From Lachnospiraceae bacterium (GTDB lineage Bacteria > Bacillota > Clostridia > Lachnospirales > Lachnospiraceae), in assembly GCA_017453065.1 (NCBI GenBank), contig JAFTKW010000015.1, forward strand, positions 310,001 to 374,000: a stretch of DNA of 64,000 bases, read 5' to 3'. The position numbers and the translations under genes are program-made. The notes beneath the pieces are model-generated. The model saw only the letters and a list, made by a program, of their open reading frames with translations. It was not told where the DNA came from and made no database searches. This document shows positions 45,972 through 54,333 of this stretch, piece by piece. Position 1 is the first letter of the stretch; each line of letters begins with the position of its first letter.

Positions 45972-46092
45972 GTTTAGTTCCATTTTTTGACATTTGAAAA
46001 GTTGCTTTGTATAAGTTGTAGATTATCTATTTAAGACTTGCATTTTTTGGTATATGTTAGGCTTAACAAAAATGCAGGGAGGAGGAAGAGGT

Positions 46093-46578
46093 TTGCTGGA
46101 CGTATTTTCAATCATTGCGATTGTGTTAATCGTAGCGGGATTTATATTGGTGGGCGTTGAAATGGTAGTTCCAGGATTTTCAGTGCCAGGTGTTACAGGA
46201 ATTGTCTGCTTGGTGGTTGGCATATTCCTAGCCGCAGACAGCGTTAAAGAGGGTGTAATCATCTCATTGATTGTTATCGCTCTCTTGGCGGTCATGATGT
46301 TTGTCCTTCTGAAAGTATTGGCAAGCGGAAAACTGAAATCACCAATCATTTTGCAGGAAGAACAGGCAAATGAGAGCGGATATATCAGTTCTGGTGATTT
46401 GCAGTATTTGCTTGGAAAAGAAGGAGTGGCCTTGACGGACTTAAGACCTAGTGGAAAAGGCGATTTTGATGGAGTATCCTTTGATGTGCTGACAGACGGA
46501 AGTTACATCATCAAAGGTGCCAAAATAGTGATTCAAAAAGTACAGGGTTCTAAGCTGATTGTAAGAGAAATTCGATAA
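46093..46578 (+). CDS. NfeD-family membrane protein
   Basis: A 161-residue short-form NfeD. Hydrophobic segments at about 5-21, 25-45 and 55-78 are followed by a C-terminal OB-like domain (about 95-160) with GKEGVALTDLRPSGKGDFDG, a hallmark of the family. The ORF is open upstream to an ATG at 46054 or 46072, but GGGAGGAGG, which would then code glycines, sits just before TTG 46093; I take TTG as the start. Short NfeD proteins form operons with flotillin-like FloA and help organise membrane microdomains. floA follows 55 bases later. Confidence 0.88.
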   Translation: MLDVFSIIAIVLIVAGFILVGVEMVVPGFSVPGVTGIVCLVVGIFLAADSVKEGVIISLIVIALLAVMMFVLLKVLASGKLKSPIILQEEQANESGYISSGDLQYLLGKEGVALTDLRPSGKGDFDGVSFDVLTDGSYIIKGAKIVIQKVQGSKLIVREIR

Positions 46579-46633
46579 GTTTAACGTGACAATAAGAATA
46601 GGAAACTCATGGAAAAGTGAGTAGGAGGAAAGT

Positions 46634-47605
46634 ATGGAGTATATAGGATATATTGTTTTGCTTGGCGTGATAGCGCTTTTGGTGGTTTTGTTTTTTGTAT
46701 TTGTTCCGGTGGGACTTTGGATTTCCAGTTTGGCATCCAATGTTAAGATTAGTATCTTTACCCTGATTGGTATGAAACTTAGAAGAGTTGTTCCTTCTAG
46801 AATTGTGTTGCCTCTGATTAAGGCTAGAAAAGCGGGCCTTGGTTTAAGTGTTAATCAGTTAGAAGCGCACTATCTAGCAGGTGGTAATATTAACGGTGTG
46901 GTAGATGCCTTGATAGCATCTGCCAGAGCAGGAATTGAACTTCCTTTTGAAAAGGCTGCAGCCATCGACTTGGCAGGTCGTGATGTGTTAGATGCTGTAA
47001 AAATGAGTGTTAACCCAAAGGTGATTGAAACAGCAATGATCTCAGCAGTAGCTAAAGATGGTATTGAACTTTTGGTTAAGGCAAGAGTAACGGTTAGAGC
47101 GGACTTGGAAAGACTGGTTGGTGGTGCTGGTGAAGCAACTGTACTGGCAAGAATTGGCGAGGGTATTGTTACTACAGTAGGTAGTTCCTTGTCTCACAAG
47201 GATGTGCTGGAAAATCCTGACAACATTTCAAAGTGCGTACTTAGCAAGGGCTTGGATTCCGGTACTGCATTTGAGATTCTTTCCATTGATATTGCAGATA
47301 TTGATGTGGGAAGAAACATTGGCGCACATTTGCAGAGTCTTCAGGCAGAAGCAGACAAGAACATTGCGCAGGCAAAGGCAGAGGAAAGACGTGCGATGGC
47401 TATCGCAAGAGAACAGGAAATGCGTGCGTATGTGGTAGAAGCAGAGGCAGAGGTTCCAAAGGCTATGGCTTATGCCCTTCGTGAAGGCAAGATGGGTGTA
47501 ATGGACTATTATGATTTACAGAATCTTAAGGCAGATACTCAGATGAGAGAGATGATTTCGGAAAGTGCTAAGGAGACAGGAGCCGATGACAAATCAGACA
47601 AATAA
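46634..47605 (+). CDS. floA: Flotillin-like protein FloA
   Basis: A 323-residue membrane scaffold of the FloA (YqfA) family, which gathers proteins into functional membrane microdomains. An N-terminal membrane segment (about 7-33) is followed by a long flotillin/SPFH-like domain with [19 protein letters not shown] and [14 protein letters not shown], and a helical C-terminal part with [29 protein letters not shown] precedes the ATG. It stands between NfeD and a small protein gene, inside a pair of signalling genes. The last ten residues are charged. Confidence 0.95.
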   Translation: MEYIGYIVLLGVIALLVVLFFVFVPVGLWISSLASNVKISIFTLIGMKLRRVVPSRIVLPLIKARKAGLGLSVNQLEAHYLAGGNINGVVDALIASARAGIELPFEKAAAIDLAGRDVLDAVKMSVNPKVIETAMISAVAKDGIELLVKARVTVRADLERLVGGAGEATVLARIGEGIVTTVGSSLSHKDVLENPDNISKCVLSKGLDSGTAFEILSIDIADIDVGRNIGAHLQSLQAEADKNIAQAKAEERRAMAIAREQEMRAYVVEAEAEVPKAMAYALREGKMGVMDYYDLQNLKADTQMREMISESAKETGADDKSDK

Positions 47606-47786
47606 TTCTGCAGTGGCAGCGGGAGAAAACTATGTTGCCATGAATGTGGAGCAAGAGCAAAAGGCAGTGAGTGGAAGTTCAAAAACATTTTGCCGCGCCT
47701 TGTTTAGAAACAACACCATTGCTCAGGGAATGGTATGGCATGAGATTTTAAGTGGCCCTTTATGCAAACGAAGGAGAAACAAATAA
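47586..47786 (+). CDS. Small conserved-looking protein after floA
   Basis: A 66-residue product beginning with an Asn/Ala-rich stretch and ending with [20 protein letters not shown] and a basic tail CKRRRNK. The last part resembles the QA(V/I)xxSEILGxP ending seen on some small Firmicute proteins near floA, which makes real coding likely. The ATG overlaps the end of floA by 20 bases and is preceded by AGGAG. It ends three bases before the LytTR regulator gene. There is no membrane segment; function is unknown. Confidence 0.65.
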   Translation: MTNQTNNSAVAAGENYVAMNVEQEQKAVSGSSKTFCRALFRNNTIAQGMVWHEILSGPLCKRRRNK

Positions 47787-47789
47787 CGT

Positions 47790-48539
47790 ATGGCAATCAA
47801 AGTAATGCTTGTGGACGACGAAGCGGGAGTCAGACTCCTGCTTCGAAAAATAATAGAGAGAAAAACAGAATTTGAAGTGGTGTGTGAGTGCGACAATTTT
47901 ACGGAGTCGGTGACTCTTTTTGCCAAAACGAAGCCAGATGTGGTGTTTTTGGATGTCGAGATAGTAGGTGCCAGCGGACTTGAATTTGCACGTATCATTG
48001 CAGATATTGAGCCCAAAACTAAGATTATTTTTGCTACAGCGCATGGTGAATTTATGCCACAAGCATTTGAAGTATATGCATTTGATTATCTGGTAAAGCC
48101 TTTTGATATGGAGCGTGTGAATTTGACCTTGGAGCGTATTATATCACTAAAGGGCGCAGGAGAAACAGAGACAGGCAAAGAGTCAGATGCTGTAGCGGTG
48201 TCTGCAAAAGATTTTTCCAGACTGTTGATTAAGGGTAAAGAGAGTGCTACCTTTGTAGATACCAAGGATATTGTGTTGATTCAAAGAGAGAATGGAAATA
48301 CTGTGATTTATACGGAGAAGACTTCTTATACCACTAGTGCCTCCATTGGCGATATAGAAGCAAGGCTGGATGCCAGTGTATTTATGAGAAGTCACAAGTC
48401 CTATGTAATTAATACAAAGAAGATCAAGCGAATTGAGCCTTATGGCAGATGGACCTATGTGGTATTTTTTGAGGGACTGGACAAAGACGCTTTGATTACG
48501 TCTGAGAAGTATGAAGAACTCAAGAAGAAATATGATTAG
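47790..48539 (+). CDS. LytTR-family response regulator
   Basis: A 249-residue regulator. The receiver (about 1-120) has D55 in VVFLDVEIVGASG, T in FATAHGE and K in LVKPFDM. The LytTR domain (about 145-249) has LIQRENGNTVIYTEK and FMRSHKSYVINTKKIKRIEPYGRW. AAGGAG lies 13 bases before the ATG, a long spacing. Its expected kinase is encoded at 45132. The placement of NfeD and FloA between kinase and regulator suggests that the microdomain proteins are part of the same response. Confidence 0.93.
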   Translation: MAIKVMLVDDEAGVRLLLRKIIERKTEFEVVCECDNFTESVTLFAKTKPDVVFLDVEIVGASGLEFARIIADIEPKTKIIFATAHGEFMPQAFEVYAFDYLVKPFDMERVNLTLERIISLKGAGETETGKESDAVAVSAKDFSRLLIKGKESATFVDTKDIVLIQRENGNTVIYTEKTSYTTSASIGDIEARLDASVFMRSHKSYVINTKKIKRIEPYGRWTYVVFFEGLDKDALITSEKYEELKKKYD

Positions 48540-48557
48540 TTTGATAGTGTATTACAA

Positions 48558-48590
48558 AAAAGGATTGGTTATTTACGAACCAATCCTTTT
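48558..48590. terminator. Bidirectional terminator between the LytTR and TetR genes
   Basis: A perfect 13-bp stem (48558-48570 with 48578-48590), starting with A residues and ending with T residues, serves both convergent genes. It overlaps the end of the TetR gene. Confidence 0.92.
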
Positions 48591-49171
48591 GTCATCTCAA
48601 TATATTCACATATTTCATCGTAGAGCATACCTGCTTGGAAGGAGCCATCCATGATACGCTGGGTCATTAGACCTCTGATAGTGAGTTCCAGCATGCGCCA
48701 CAGCTTTTCACCATTGACACCAGCTGGAAGAGAACTTAAGTCAATCTGTCCATAGATGCCTTCTATATTCTGGGCAAAGATATTTCTTTTTTCTTCGATA
48801 GCAAGAAGTGCCTCGCTGACATCCTCCACCATGCATCTGTCCAGGAACTGCTGCATATATGGATAACCGCGCAGAGCCTGCATCTTGGCTTGCTCTTTTT
48901 GCTTGAGAAGCTCAAAGAAGTCAGTTTCATCTTTTTTGATGGTGCTAGTAAGTTCCAAAGTCATATATCTAACGCTATAATCAAACACGAAAGTATAAAC
49001 GCCTAATTTACTGCCAAAATAGTGAAAGAGCAGACCTTTGCTGATGCCAGCTTCACGCACCATATCGTCAGTGCTTGCGTGGCGATAACCGTGCATAGCA
49101 AAAACCTTCAGCGCAGCGTTGATCATGCGGTCCTGTTTTTCCTTTTTCAAATCAAAAAACTTTTCATTCAT
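48569..49171 (-). CDS. TetR/AcrR-family transcription regulator
   Basis: A 200-residue regulator. The N-terminal helix-turn-helix (about 10-57) reads MINAALKVFAMHGYRHASTDDMVREAGISKGLLFHYFGSK-like, a standard TetR domain. The rest is helical and should bind a ligand. I chose ATG 49171 because GGGGTG lies six bases upstream; a GTG at 49180 would overlap that site. A perfect TGACT-N5-AGTCA palindrome just upstream is probably its operator. No drug-pump gene is adjacent, so its target may be itself or lie elsewhere. Confidence 0.93.
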   Translation of the reverse strand: MNEKFFDLKKEKQDRMINAALKVFAMHGYRHASTDDMVREAGISKGLLFHYFGSKLGVYTFVFDYSVRYMTLELTSTIKKDETDFFELLKQKEQAKMQALRGYPYMQQFLDRCMVEDVSEALLAIEEKRNIFAQNIEGIYGQIDLSSLPAGVNGEKLWRMLELTIRGLMTQRIMDGSFQAGMLYDEICEYIEMTKGLVRK

Positions 49172-49191
49172 TTCATACACCCCAATAAAAT

Positions 49192-49206
49192 TGACTTATT
49201 TAGTCA
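49192..49206. promoter_or_regulatory. Palindromic operator upstream of the TetR gene
   Basis: TGACT (49192-49196) and AGTCA (49202-49206) form a perfect 5-5-5 palindrome 21 bases before the start codon, a typical TetR-family site. Confidence 0.65.
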
Positions 49207-49311
49207 TCAGAATAATACTATAACATAGGAACGCTTTGGAAACAACTAAACGTTACACAAAAAAAGCACCAAAATTGAGAAGGAAAATTTTATCATTTTT
49301 TCATACATAAT

Positions 49312-49341
49312 TTGCTTTTCAAAAAGGGAAAGTAGTATTAT
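49312..49341 (+). promoter_or_regulatory. Promoter of the acidic membrane protein gene
   Basis: TTGCTT (49312-49317) and TATTAT (49336-49341), 18 bases apart, 49 bases before the start codon. Confidence 0.55.
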
Positions 49342-49390
49342 TATATTAAGTAACTATCTTTATATTCAAAGTATTGAAAGGAGTACAGAT

Positions 49391-49726
49391 ATGGCTAAGA
49401 AGTTTGGTAAATTCCTGCTTGTTGCTGCAGTTGCAACAGCTGCCGCTGCTGGCACATATTATTATATGCAGAAAAAGGGAGTGAAACTTCCTGATTTCGA
49501 TGTAGATGAAGACGATGATTATGATGATTTCAGTGAGGATGTAGACGTGGATGAAACCCCACGTTCTTATGTTTCCTTAAATCCTACTAGTGAGCCACAG
49601 GCAGAGGGTGAAGAGCCTTTGTTCGAGGAAGCAAATGCAGGAGAGGGAGATTTTACACCACTTGCTGAGCAGTTGATGGAAAAGAGCGAGGAACAGGTTG
49701 AGGAATTCTTTGACGAAGAGGCGTAA
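49391..49726 (+). CDS. Small acidic membrane-anchored protein
   Basis: A 111-residue protein. A basic start (MAKKFGKF) and an alanine-rich hydrophobic stretch (about 8-25) form a membrane anchor or uncleaved signal. The rest is strongly acidic, with an Asp/Glu run at about 38-56, and probably disordered. No cysteines are present. GAAAGGAG precedes the ATG. The protein stands alone between its promoter and terminator. Similar short proteins are, to my recollection, common in Lachnospiraceae; function unknown. Confidence 0.78.
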   Translation: MAKKFGKFLLVAAVATAAAAGTYYYMQKKGVKLPDFDVDEDDDYDDFSEDVDVDETPRSYVSLNPTSEPQAEGEEPLFEEANAGEGDFTPLAEQLMEKSEEQVEEFFDEEA

Positions 49727-49745
49727 ATAGAAGACTTAAATAATG

Positions 49746-49772
49746 AAGGCTACCCATGCGGGTAGCCTTTTT
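49746..49772 (+). terminator. Terminator of the acidic protein gene
   Basis: A perfect 10-bp stem (49746-49755 with 49760-49769), ATGC loop and T run. It may also serve the convergent gene only weakly, since the A run on the left is short. Confidence 0.88.
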
Positions 49773-49789
49773 GCTTGAAAAATGATGTT

Positions 49790-50551
49790 CTATTTGTTCA
49801 TTTTATAAACAGGGTCGCCTGGATAACCGCCTTTGAGTTTTTGCATGCCGCGCTGCAGAGCATCTCTGGAATTCTTCCAGTCGGCATCTTTGTTGCGGTA
49901 GTCAAATTTCTCGATGAGCCAGGAGACATCTTCGTAGAGGCGTTCCATATTGTCCAGCATCAGTTTGGATATTGCATCGTAGAATTCCTTGCGGTCCTGC
50001 TCGCCAAGACAATTGTCGGAGGTTTCTACCAGGTCACCAAAGTGTGGGATACAGAACCCCTTTCCCTTTAGAATCTTTTCGCGGAACTCGGAATCGTTCT
50101 GGTACATCATAAAGAAGGTATCCAAATAGCCGCGATAGTGGTCCTTAAAGTAGTTGCAAATATAACAGGACTGGGCTGTGGCATCAGCCCATCTGCCGAT
50201 AGGGTTTGCAGATTCGGAAGTCTTCATGAATTTGTCGCGAAGAGAAATCTTGCCAGGGGCATAAGATTTAATCTGGCTCTTCATTTCGCCAATCATACGG
50301 CGATAATGTGTCTTCAAAATCCAACCATTGCCCAAAGCATTGCCGTAGTCAAACATCTTTTTGAAGTGGTCGCGGCAAAAACCAGCCTTGTCGGTCATCT
50401 CGCGGGTATCGCTTTCCATATAAGAAGAACCAGAACCAAGTACATAGTCAATCAGGTCCTGCTCTAATTTTCTTTCAATAAAACAAAATGGACACTCGTC
50501 GTTTGCGTTGACGGCGTCATTTAAAGGAATCATGTACAACTTTTCTTTCAT
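49790..50551 (-). CDS. DUF6062-like protein with two cysteine/histidine motifs
   Basis: A 253-residue soluble protein. Two related motifs stand out: CPFCF (about 20-24) followed by GFCRDHF (about 57-63), and CYICN (about 127-131) followed by GFCIPHF (about 164-170). The CxxC...CxxH pattern occurs twice and suggests two zinc sites in a duplicated unit. This fits DUF6062. I chose ATG 50551, preceded by GGGAGAGG; an upstream in-frame ATG adds ten unconserved residues. The gene stands alone on the minus strand. No activity is known to me. Confidence 0.82.
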   Translation of the reverse strand: MKEKLYMIPLNDAVNANDECPFCFIERKLEQDLIDYVLGSGSSYMESDTREMTDKAGFCRDHFKKMFDYGNALGNGWILKTHYRRMIGEMKSQIKSYAPGKISLRDKFMKTSESANPIGRWADATAQSCYICNYFKDHYRGYLDTFFMMYQNDSEFREKILKGKGFCIPHFGDLVETSDNCLGEQDRKEFYDAISKLMLDNMERLYEDVSWLIEKFDYRNKDADWKNSRDALQRGMQKLKGGYPGDPVYKMNK

Positions 50552-50727
50552 GAATAAACCTCTCCCAATATGGTTAATCACCTTGCTTTTTTTAGAAACT
50601 CATTTTTATTTTATCCTTTATAGAGTGAAATGGCAATCCTTTAAAGGTGGAAAAACCATGCTATTTTTGCACAAAATTTGGGGCTCATTTTGTCCACTTT
50701 TGACGACCCTAAAACTCCAATTTTTCC

Positions 50728-50756
50728 TTGACGATTCTACCCCCGGATACTAAGAT
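50728..50756 (+). promoter_or_regulatory. Sigma-A promoter of the uracil permease gene
   Basis: TTGACG (50728-50733), 17-base spacer, TAAGAT (50751-50756). The leader to the start codon is only about 45 bases, with no room for a PyrR attenuator. The remaining upstream gap has only a 7-bp hairpin (50671-50693). Confidence 0.7.
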
Positions 50757-50804
50757 TATAAGTGGGTTGTCAAACACTAATTTTATACAGAGGAGGTTTT
50801 TTTC

Positions 50805-52196
50805 ATGAGTGAAAAAACAAACGCAAAGGTAGCACTTGGCGAAGGCGGCATTTATGACGCAAGAACGCTTGGTGCTCCTAAAATGGTAGTCCTAGGCCTT
50901 CAGCACATGTTCGCTATGTTCGGCGCAACAGTTCTCGTGCCACTTCTTACAGGTCTGGATGTTTCTGTAACACTTTTGTTCGCAGGTTTAGGAACACTGT
51001 TGTTCCACTTCCTTGCAAAAGGTAAAGTTCCTGCATTCCTTGGTTCTTCATTCGCATTCCTTGGTGGTTATTTTGCAATCGCTCCAGACGGAGACAAAGC
51101 ACTTTTGCCTTATGCATGCTTAGGCGTAGCTTGCGCAGGTGTATTGTATCTGGTATTGGCAGCACTTATCAAGGTGTTCGGTAGTGCGAAGGTTATGAAA
51201 TTCTTCCCACCTATCGTAACAGGTCCTATCATCATTGCGATTGGTCTTACTCTTGCTCCATCCGCTATCAACAACTGTTCTGCAGACTGGCTCATTGCTA
51301 TCGTAGCTATCCTTTTGGTTGTTGTTTGCAATATCTGGGGTAAAGGAATGATTAAGATTGTTCCTATCATCATCGGTGTTGTTGGCTCTTACCTTGTAGC
51401 TGCTGTTCTTGGTAGAGTAGATTTCACTACAGTAGCTCAGGCTGATTGGATTGGTTTCCCTATTCACTGGGAAGATACCGTATTCTCTCTGATTGGCAAA
51501 GCAGACCCTTCTTTGGTGGTTTCTGCAATCGTTACTATCGTTCCAATTGCTCTTGCTACTATGGTTGAGCATATCGGTGATATTTCCGCTATTTCTTCTA
51601 CAGTAGGAGTAAACTATATCAAAGATCCAGGACTCCATCGCACACTTCTGGGCGACGGTCTTGCTACATCTATCGCAGCACTCTTTGGTGCTCCTGCAAA
51701 TACCACATATGGTGAGAACACTGGCGTACTTACACTTACAAAGGTTTACGACCCTAGAGTAATCAGAATTGCAGCTGGATTTGCAATCCTCTTCTCCTTC
51801 TCTCCAAAGGTGGCAGCACTTATTAACAGTATGCCTGCAGCTACAGTTGGTGGTGTATCCTTAGTACTTTACGGAATGATTTCTGCAGTAGGTGTTCGTA
51901 ACATCGTTGAGACTCAGACAGACTTTACTAAGAGCCGTAACGTATTGGTAGCAGCTCTGATTCTTGTACTTGCAATCGGCGTATCCTATAGTACAGCAGG
52001 AGCAATTGCATTCACAATCGGTGGCATTACAATCAGCCTTTCCGGTTTGGCAGTAGGTGCTTTGGTAGGTATCTTCATGAACGCAGTTCTTCCTGGTAAG
52101 GATTACAAGTTTGATGATGATGAAGGCGCTGAAACTGGTGCAGACTTCGGAAACTCTGGCAAACGTCTTGAGAAAGAAAAAAAGACAGAGGAATAA
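50805..52196 (+). CDS. Uracil/xanthine permease, NCS2 family
   Basis: A 463-residue nucleobase transporter of the UraA type with about fourteen membrane segments. AFLGSSFAFLGGYFAI (about 72-87), TMVEHIGDISAIS (about 247-259) with the substrate-binding glutamate, and GAPANTTYGENTGVLTLTKV (about 295-314) are NCS2 hallmarks; this form resembles uracil more than xanthine transporters. The C-terminal tail is charged. AGGAGG precedes the ATG. It has its own promoter and terminator and no pyrimidine biosynthesis gene nearby. Confidence 0.94.
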   Translation: MSEKTNAKVALGEGGIYDARTLGAPKMVVLGLQHMFAMFGATVLVPLLTGLDVSVTLLFAGLGTLLFHFLAKGKVPAFLGSSFAFLGGYFAIAPDGDKALLPYACLGVACAGVLYLVLAALIKVFGSAKVMKFFPPIVTGPIIIAIGLTLAPSAINNCSADWLIAIVAILLVVVCNIWGKGMIKIVPIIIGVVGSYLVAAVLGRVDFTTVAQADWIGFPIHWEDTVFSLIGKADPSLVVSAIVTIVPIALATMVEHIGDISAISSTVGVNYIKDPGLHRTLLGDGLATSIAALFGAPANTTYGENTGVLTLTKVYDPRVIRIAAGFAILFSFSPKVAALINSMPAATVGGVSLVLYGMISAVGVRNIVETQTDFTKSRNVLVAALILVLAIGVSYSTAGAIAFTIGGITISLSGLAVGALVGIFMNAVLPGKDYKFDDDEGAETGADFGNSGKRLEKEKKTEE

Positions 52197-52241
52197 TCTG
52201 CCTTAATCTGCAATAGATTAATAAAACAACGAAAATGTTTT

Positions 52242-52270
52242 TGCGGGACCGTCACTGGTCCCGCATTTTT
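52242..52270 (+). terminator. Terminator of the uracil permease gene
   Basis: A 9-bp GC-rich stem (52242-52250 with 52257-52265), six-base loop and five T residues. Confidence 0.92.
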
Positions 52271-52322
52271 GTGATGGCGACCGCTCATCAGGGCGAGATT
52301 CGCCGACCGAAGGAGAAGGATT

Positions 52323-53327
52323 ATGATTGTTGATATGCACTGTGACACTATATGGCTTTTAAATCACTTGAGGGAAAAGGGGGAGGAGGCAAGTTTGCTT
52401 CATAGCCCTGGGCATTTGGATCTTGAAAAAATGCAAAAAAGTGGATACCTACTTCAGAACTTTGCCCTCTTTGTGGAAATGAGTGAATGTGAGGACCCGT
52501 GGGAAGAGGCGCAGAAACTTTATAGAGTATATCAGGAAGAGATGGAACTAAATCAGGACCGAATTGGAAGAGTTCTTTGCTTTGAAGATATTGAGCGACT
52601 GCAAAAAGAGGGGAAGATGTGCAGCCTTTTGACAGTGGAAGAGGGCGGCGTCTGCAAGGGCGAGATTGCCAAACTAAAGCAGCTTCATGAGCAGGGCGTG
52701 CGCATGATGACTCTAACCTGGAATTTTGAAAATGAGATTGGCTATCCAAACTATGGTGCAACCAATACTTTGGAGACCAAATTAGGCCTTAAAGACAAAG
52801 GAATCGAGTTTGTGAGCCACATGGAGCAGTTGGGAATGATAGTGGACGTATCTCACCTGTCCGATGCTGGATTTTGGGATGTGTGCAAAAATGCCACCAA
52901 ACCTTTTGTGGCAAGCCATTCCAATGCTAGAGAGGTGTGCCGCAGCACTAGAAACCTGTCGGATGAAATGATCAAGGCACTGGCAGAGCGAGGTGGCGTG
53001 ACAGGACTCAATTACTGCAAGGCCTTTACCACAGAGCATCTTTGGAGAGGGTCGGATTGGTTTGACAGTGTGGGTGGAAATCTTCGCGGCAGCGCAGACT
53101 ATCTTCAGATGCTTACAGAGCATGCGAAACATATCGTTAATGTGGGGGGCATAGAGTGTCTTGGCCTTGGCAGTGACTTCGATGGAATCAGAACACATGA
53201 AACTTTGCCTCATGCCGGTGAGATGGAAAGACTATATGAAGCCATGAAAAAAGCTGGCTTTACAGAAAGCCAGCTGGACAAAATCTGGTATGAAAATGTG
53301 CTTAGAATCTATAGAGAACTCTTATAA
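52323..53327 (+). CDS. Membrane-dipeptidase-family peptidase (M19)
   Basis: A 334-residue zinc dipeptidase of the renal dipeptidase family. Metal ligands are visible in order: H and D in DMHCDT (5-9), E in VEEGG, H in DVSHLS and H in ASHSNAR, with D in GLGSDFDG. Length is normal. There is no signal peptide, so the bacterial enzyme is cytoplasmic and would cleave dipeptides, including ones with D-residues. ACCGAAGGAGAAGG precedes the ATG. It is followed by a convergent phosphatase gene. Confidence 0.94.
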   Translation: MIVDMHCDTIWLLNHLREKGEEASLLHSPGHLDLEKMQKSGYLLQNFALFVEMSECEDPWEEAQKLYRVYQEEMELNQDRIGRVLCFEDIERLQKEGKMCSLLTVEEGGVCKGEIAKLKQLHEQGVRMMTLTWNFENEIGYPNYGATNTLETKLGLKDKGIEFVSHMEQLGMIVDVSHLSDAGFWDVCKNATKPFVASHSNAREVCRSTRNLSDEMIKALAERGGVTGLNYCKAFTTEHLWRGSDWFDSVGGNLRGSADYLQMLTEHAKHIVNVGGIECLGLGSDFDGIRTHETLPHAGEMERLYEAMKKAGFTESQLDKIWYENVLRIYRELL

Positions 53328-53350
53328 ACAATAAATATTATGCTTATATA

Positions 53351-54181
53351 CTATGCCTGAACTGCTTTTAGTAACTCCGCCACAGTTTCAAACTCGTAGC
53401 TAGGCTTGTAACTGCACTCTGCCACCTCTTCTTTGGTGGCTTCGCCCGTATAAAGGACGCAGGTGTCCACGCCTGCATTGACACCGCAAAGGATGTCTGT
53501 ATACATGCGGTCGCCTACAACGATGGTTTCTTCAGGAGAAAAACCAGAAGCGGCTACGCAAAGGTCGACTACTTCTCTGGCTGGCTTTCCTAGGTAGATA
53601 GGTTTTTTGCCAGTGGAACTTTCAATCATGTTGCAGATGGAACCGCAGTCTGGGATAAAGCCAAAGTCGATTGGACAGCACAAATCGGGGTTGGTTGCAT
53701 AGTAAGGCACATCCATGGTGGAAAGCACCTGACATACATTTATCAGTTTTTGATAGTTTAGTTCGCTATCGTAAGCCACAACTACGCAGGCAACGTCTGA
53801 GTCGGGACTTTCTGTAACAGTAAGACCATTCTTCTTTAGTTCTGCCACAAAGGAGGATGTGCCAAGTACGAAAATCTTTTGGCTCATGAAATGCTCCTTT
53901 AGGAACTCTATAGTCATATAGCCAGAAGTGATGAACAAATCCTTGGTGCTTTCTAACCCAAACACTTCGCGAAAACGCTTTACATAGTCATCGCCGCTCT
54001 TGGTAGAGTTGTTGGTAATGAAATAAGACTTGCCTCCAATGGCCTTTATATGGTCTAAAAGCTGGCGGCTCCCTTCAAAAAGAGTGTCGCCTACAGCTAG
54101 AGTGCCGTCTATGTCAAAAAGGAATAATTTTTTTGCTGTTAAGGGTGTACCCAAAGGGTTGCTTAGTCTGTTGTTTTTCAT
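53351..54181 (-). CDS. HAD-IIA family phosphatase (NagD-like)
   Basis: A 276-residue HAD phosphatase. The nucleophile and acid are in FDIDGTLAVGDTL (about 22-34), the second motif in FITNNSTKS, the lysine in YLGKPAREVV and the final acidic pair in VVGDRMYTDI. The cap inserted between motifs II and III (about 75-190) makes it type IIA, like NagD and AraL. Typical substrates are sugar phosphates, pNPP and nucleotides. AAGGAT precedes the ATG. It stands alone on the minus strand. Confidence 0.93.
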   Translation of the reverse strand: MKNNRLSNPLGTPLTAKKLFLFDIDGTLAVGDTLFEGSRQLLDHIKAIGGKSYFITNNSTKSGDDYVKRFREVFGLESTKDLFITSGYMTIEFLKEHFMSQKIFVLGTSSFVAELKKNGLTVTESPDSDVACVVVAYDSELNYQKLINVCQVLSTMDVPYYATNPDLCCPIDFGFIPDCGSICNMIESSTGKKPIYLGKPAREVVDLCVAASGFSPEETIVVGDRMYTDILCGVNAGVDTCVLYTGEATKEEVAECSYKPSYEFETVAELLKAVQA

Positions 54182-54333
54182 AGAAAAACCATCCTTGTCT
54201 TTTTTTACAGAATAGCATGAGGTATATCAAAAGTAAACCGTAAATGCTTTACAAGAAATGCTTAAGCCTATAAAATAGATGAGTGGACATATAAGAAAAA
54301 CTGACAGATTAGGATAATAGAGAGGATAAAAAG

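Noticed and set aside
50582-50804. PyrR attenuator before the uracil permease gene
   Set aside because: The promoter lies only about 45 bases before the start codon, which leaves no room for terminator and antiterminator.
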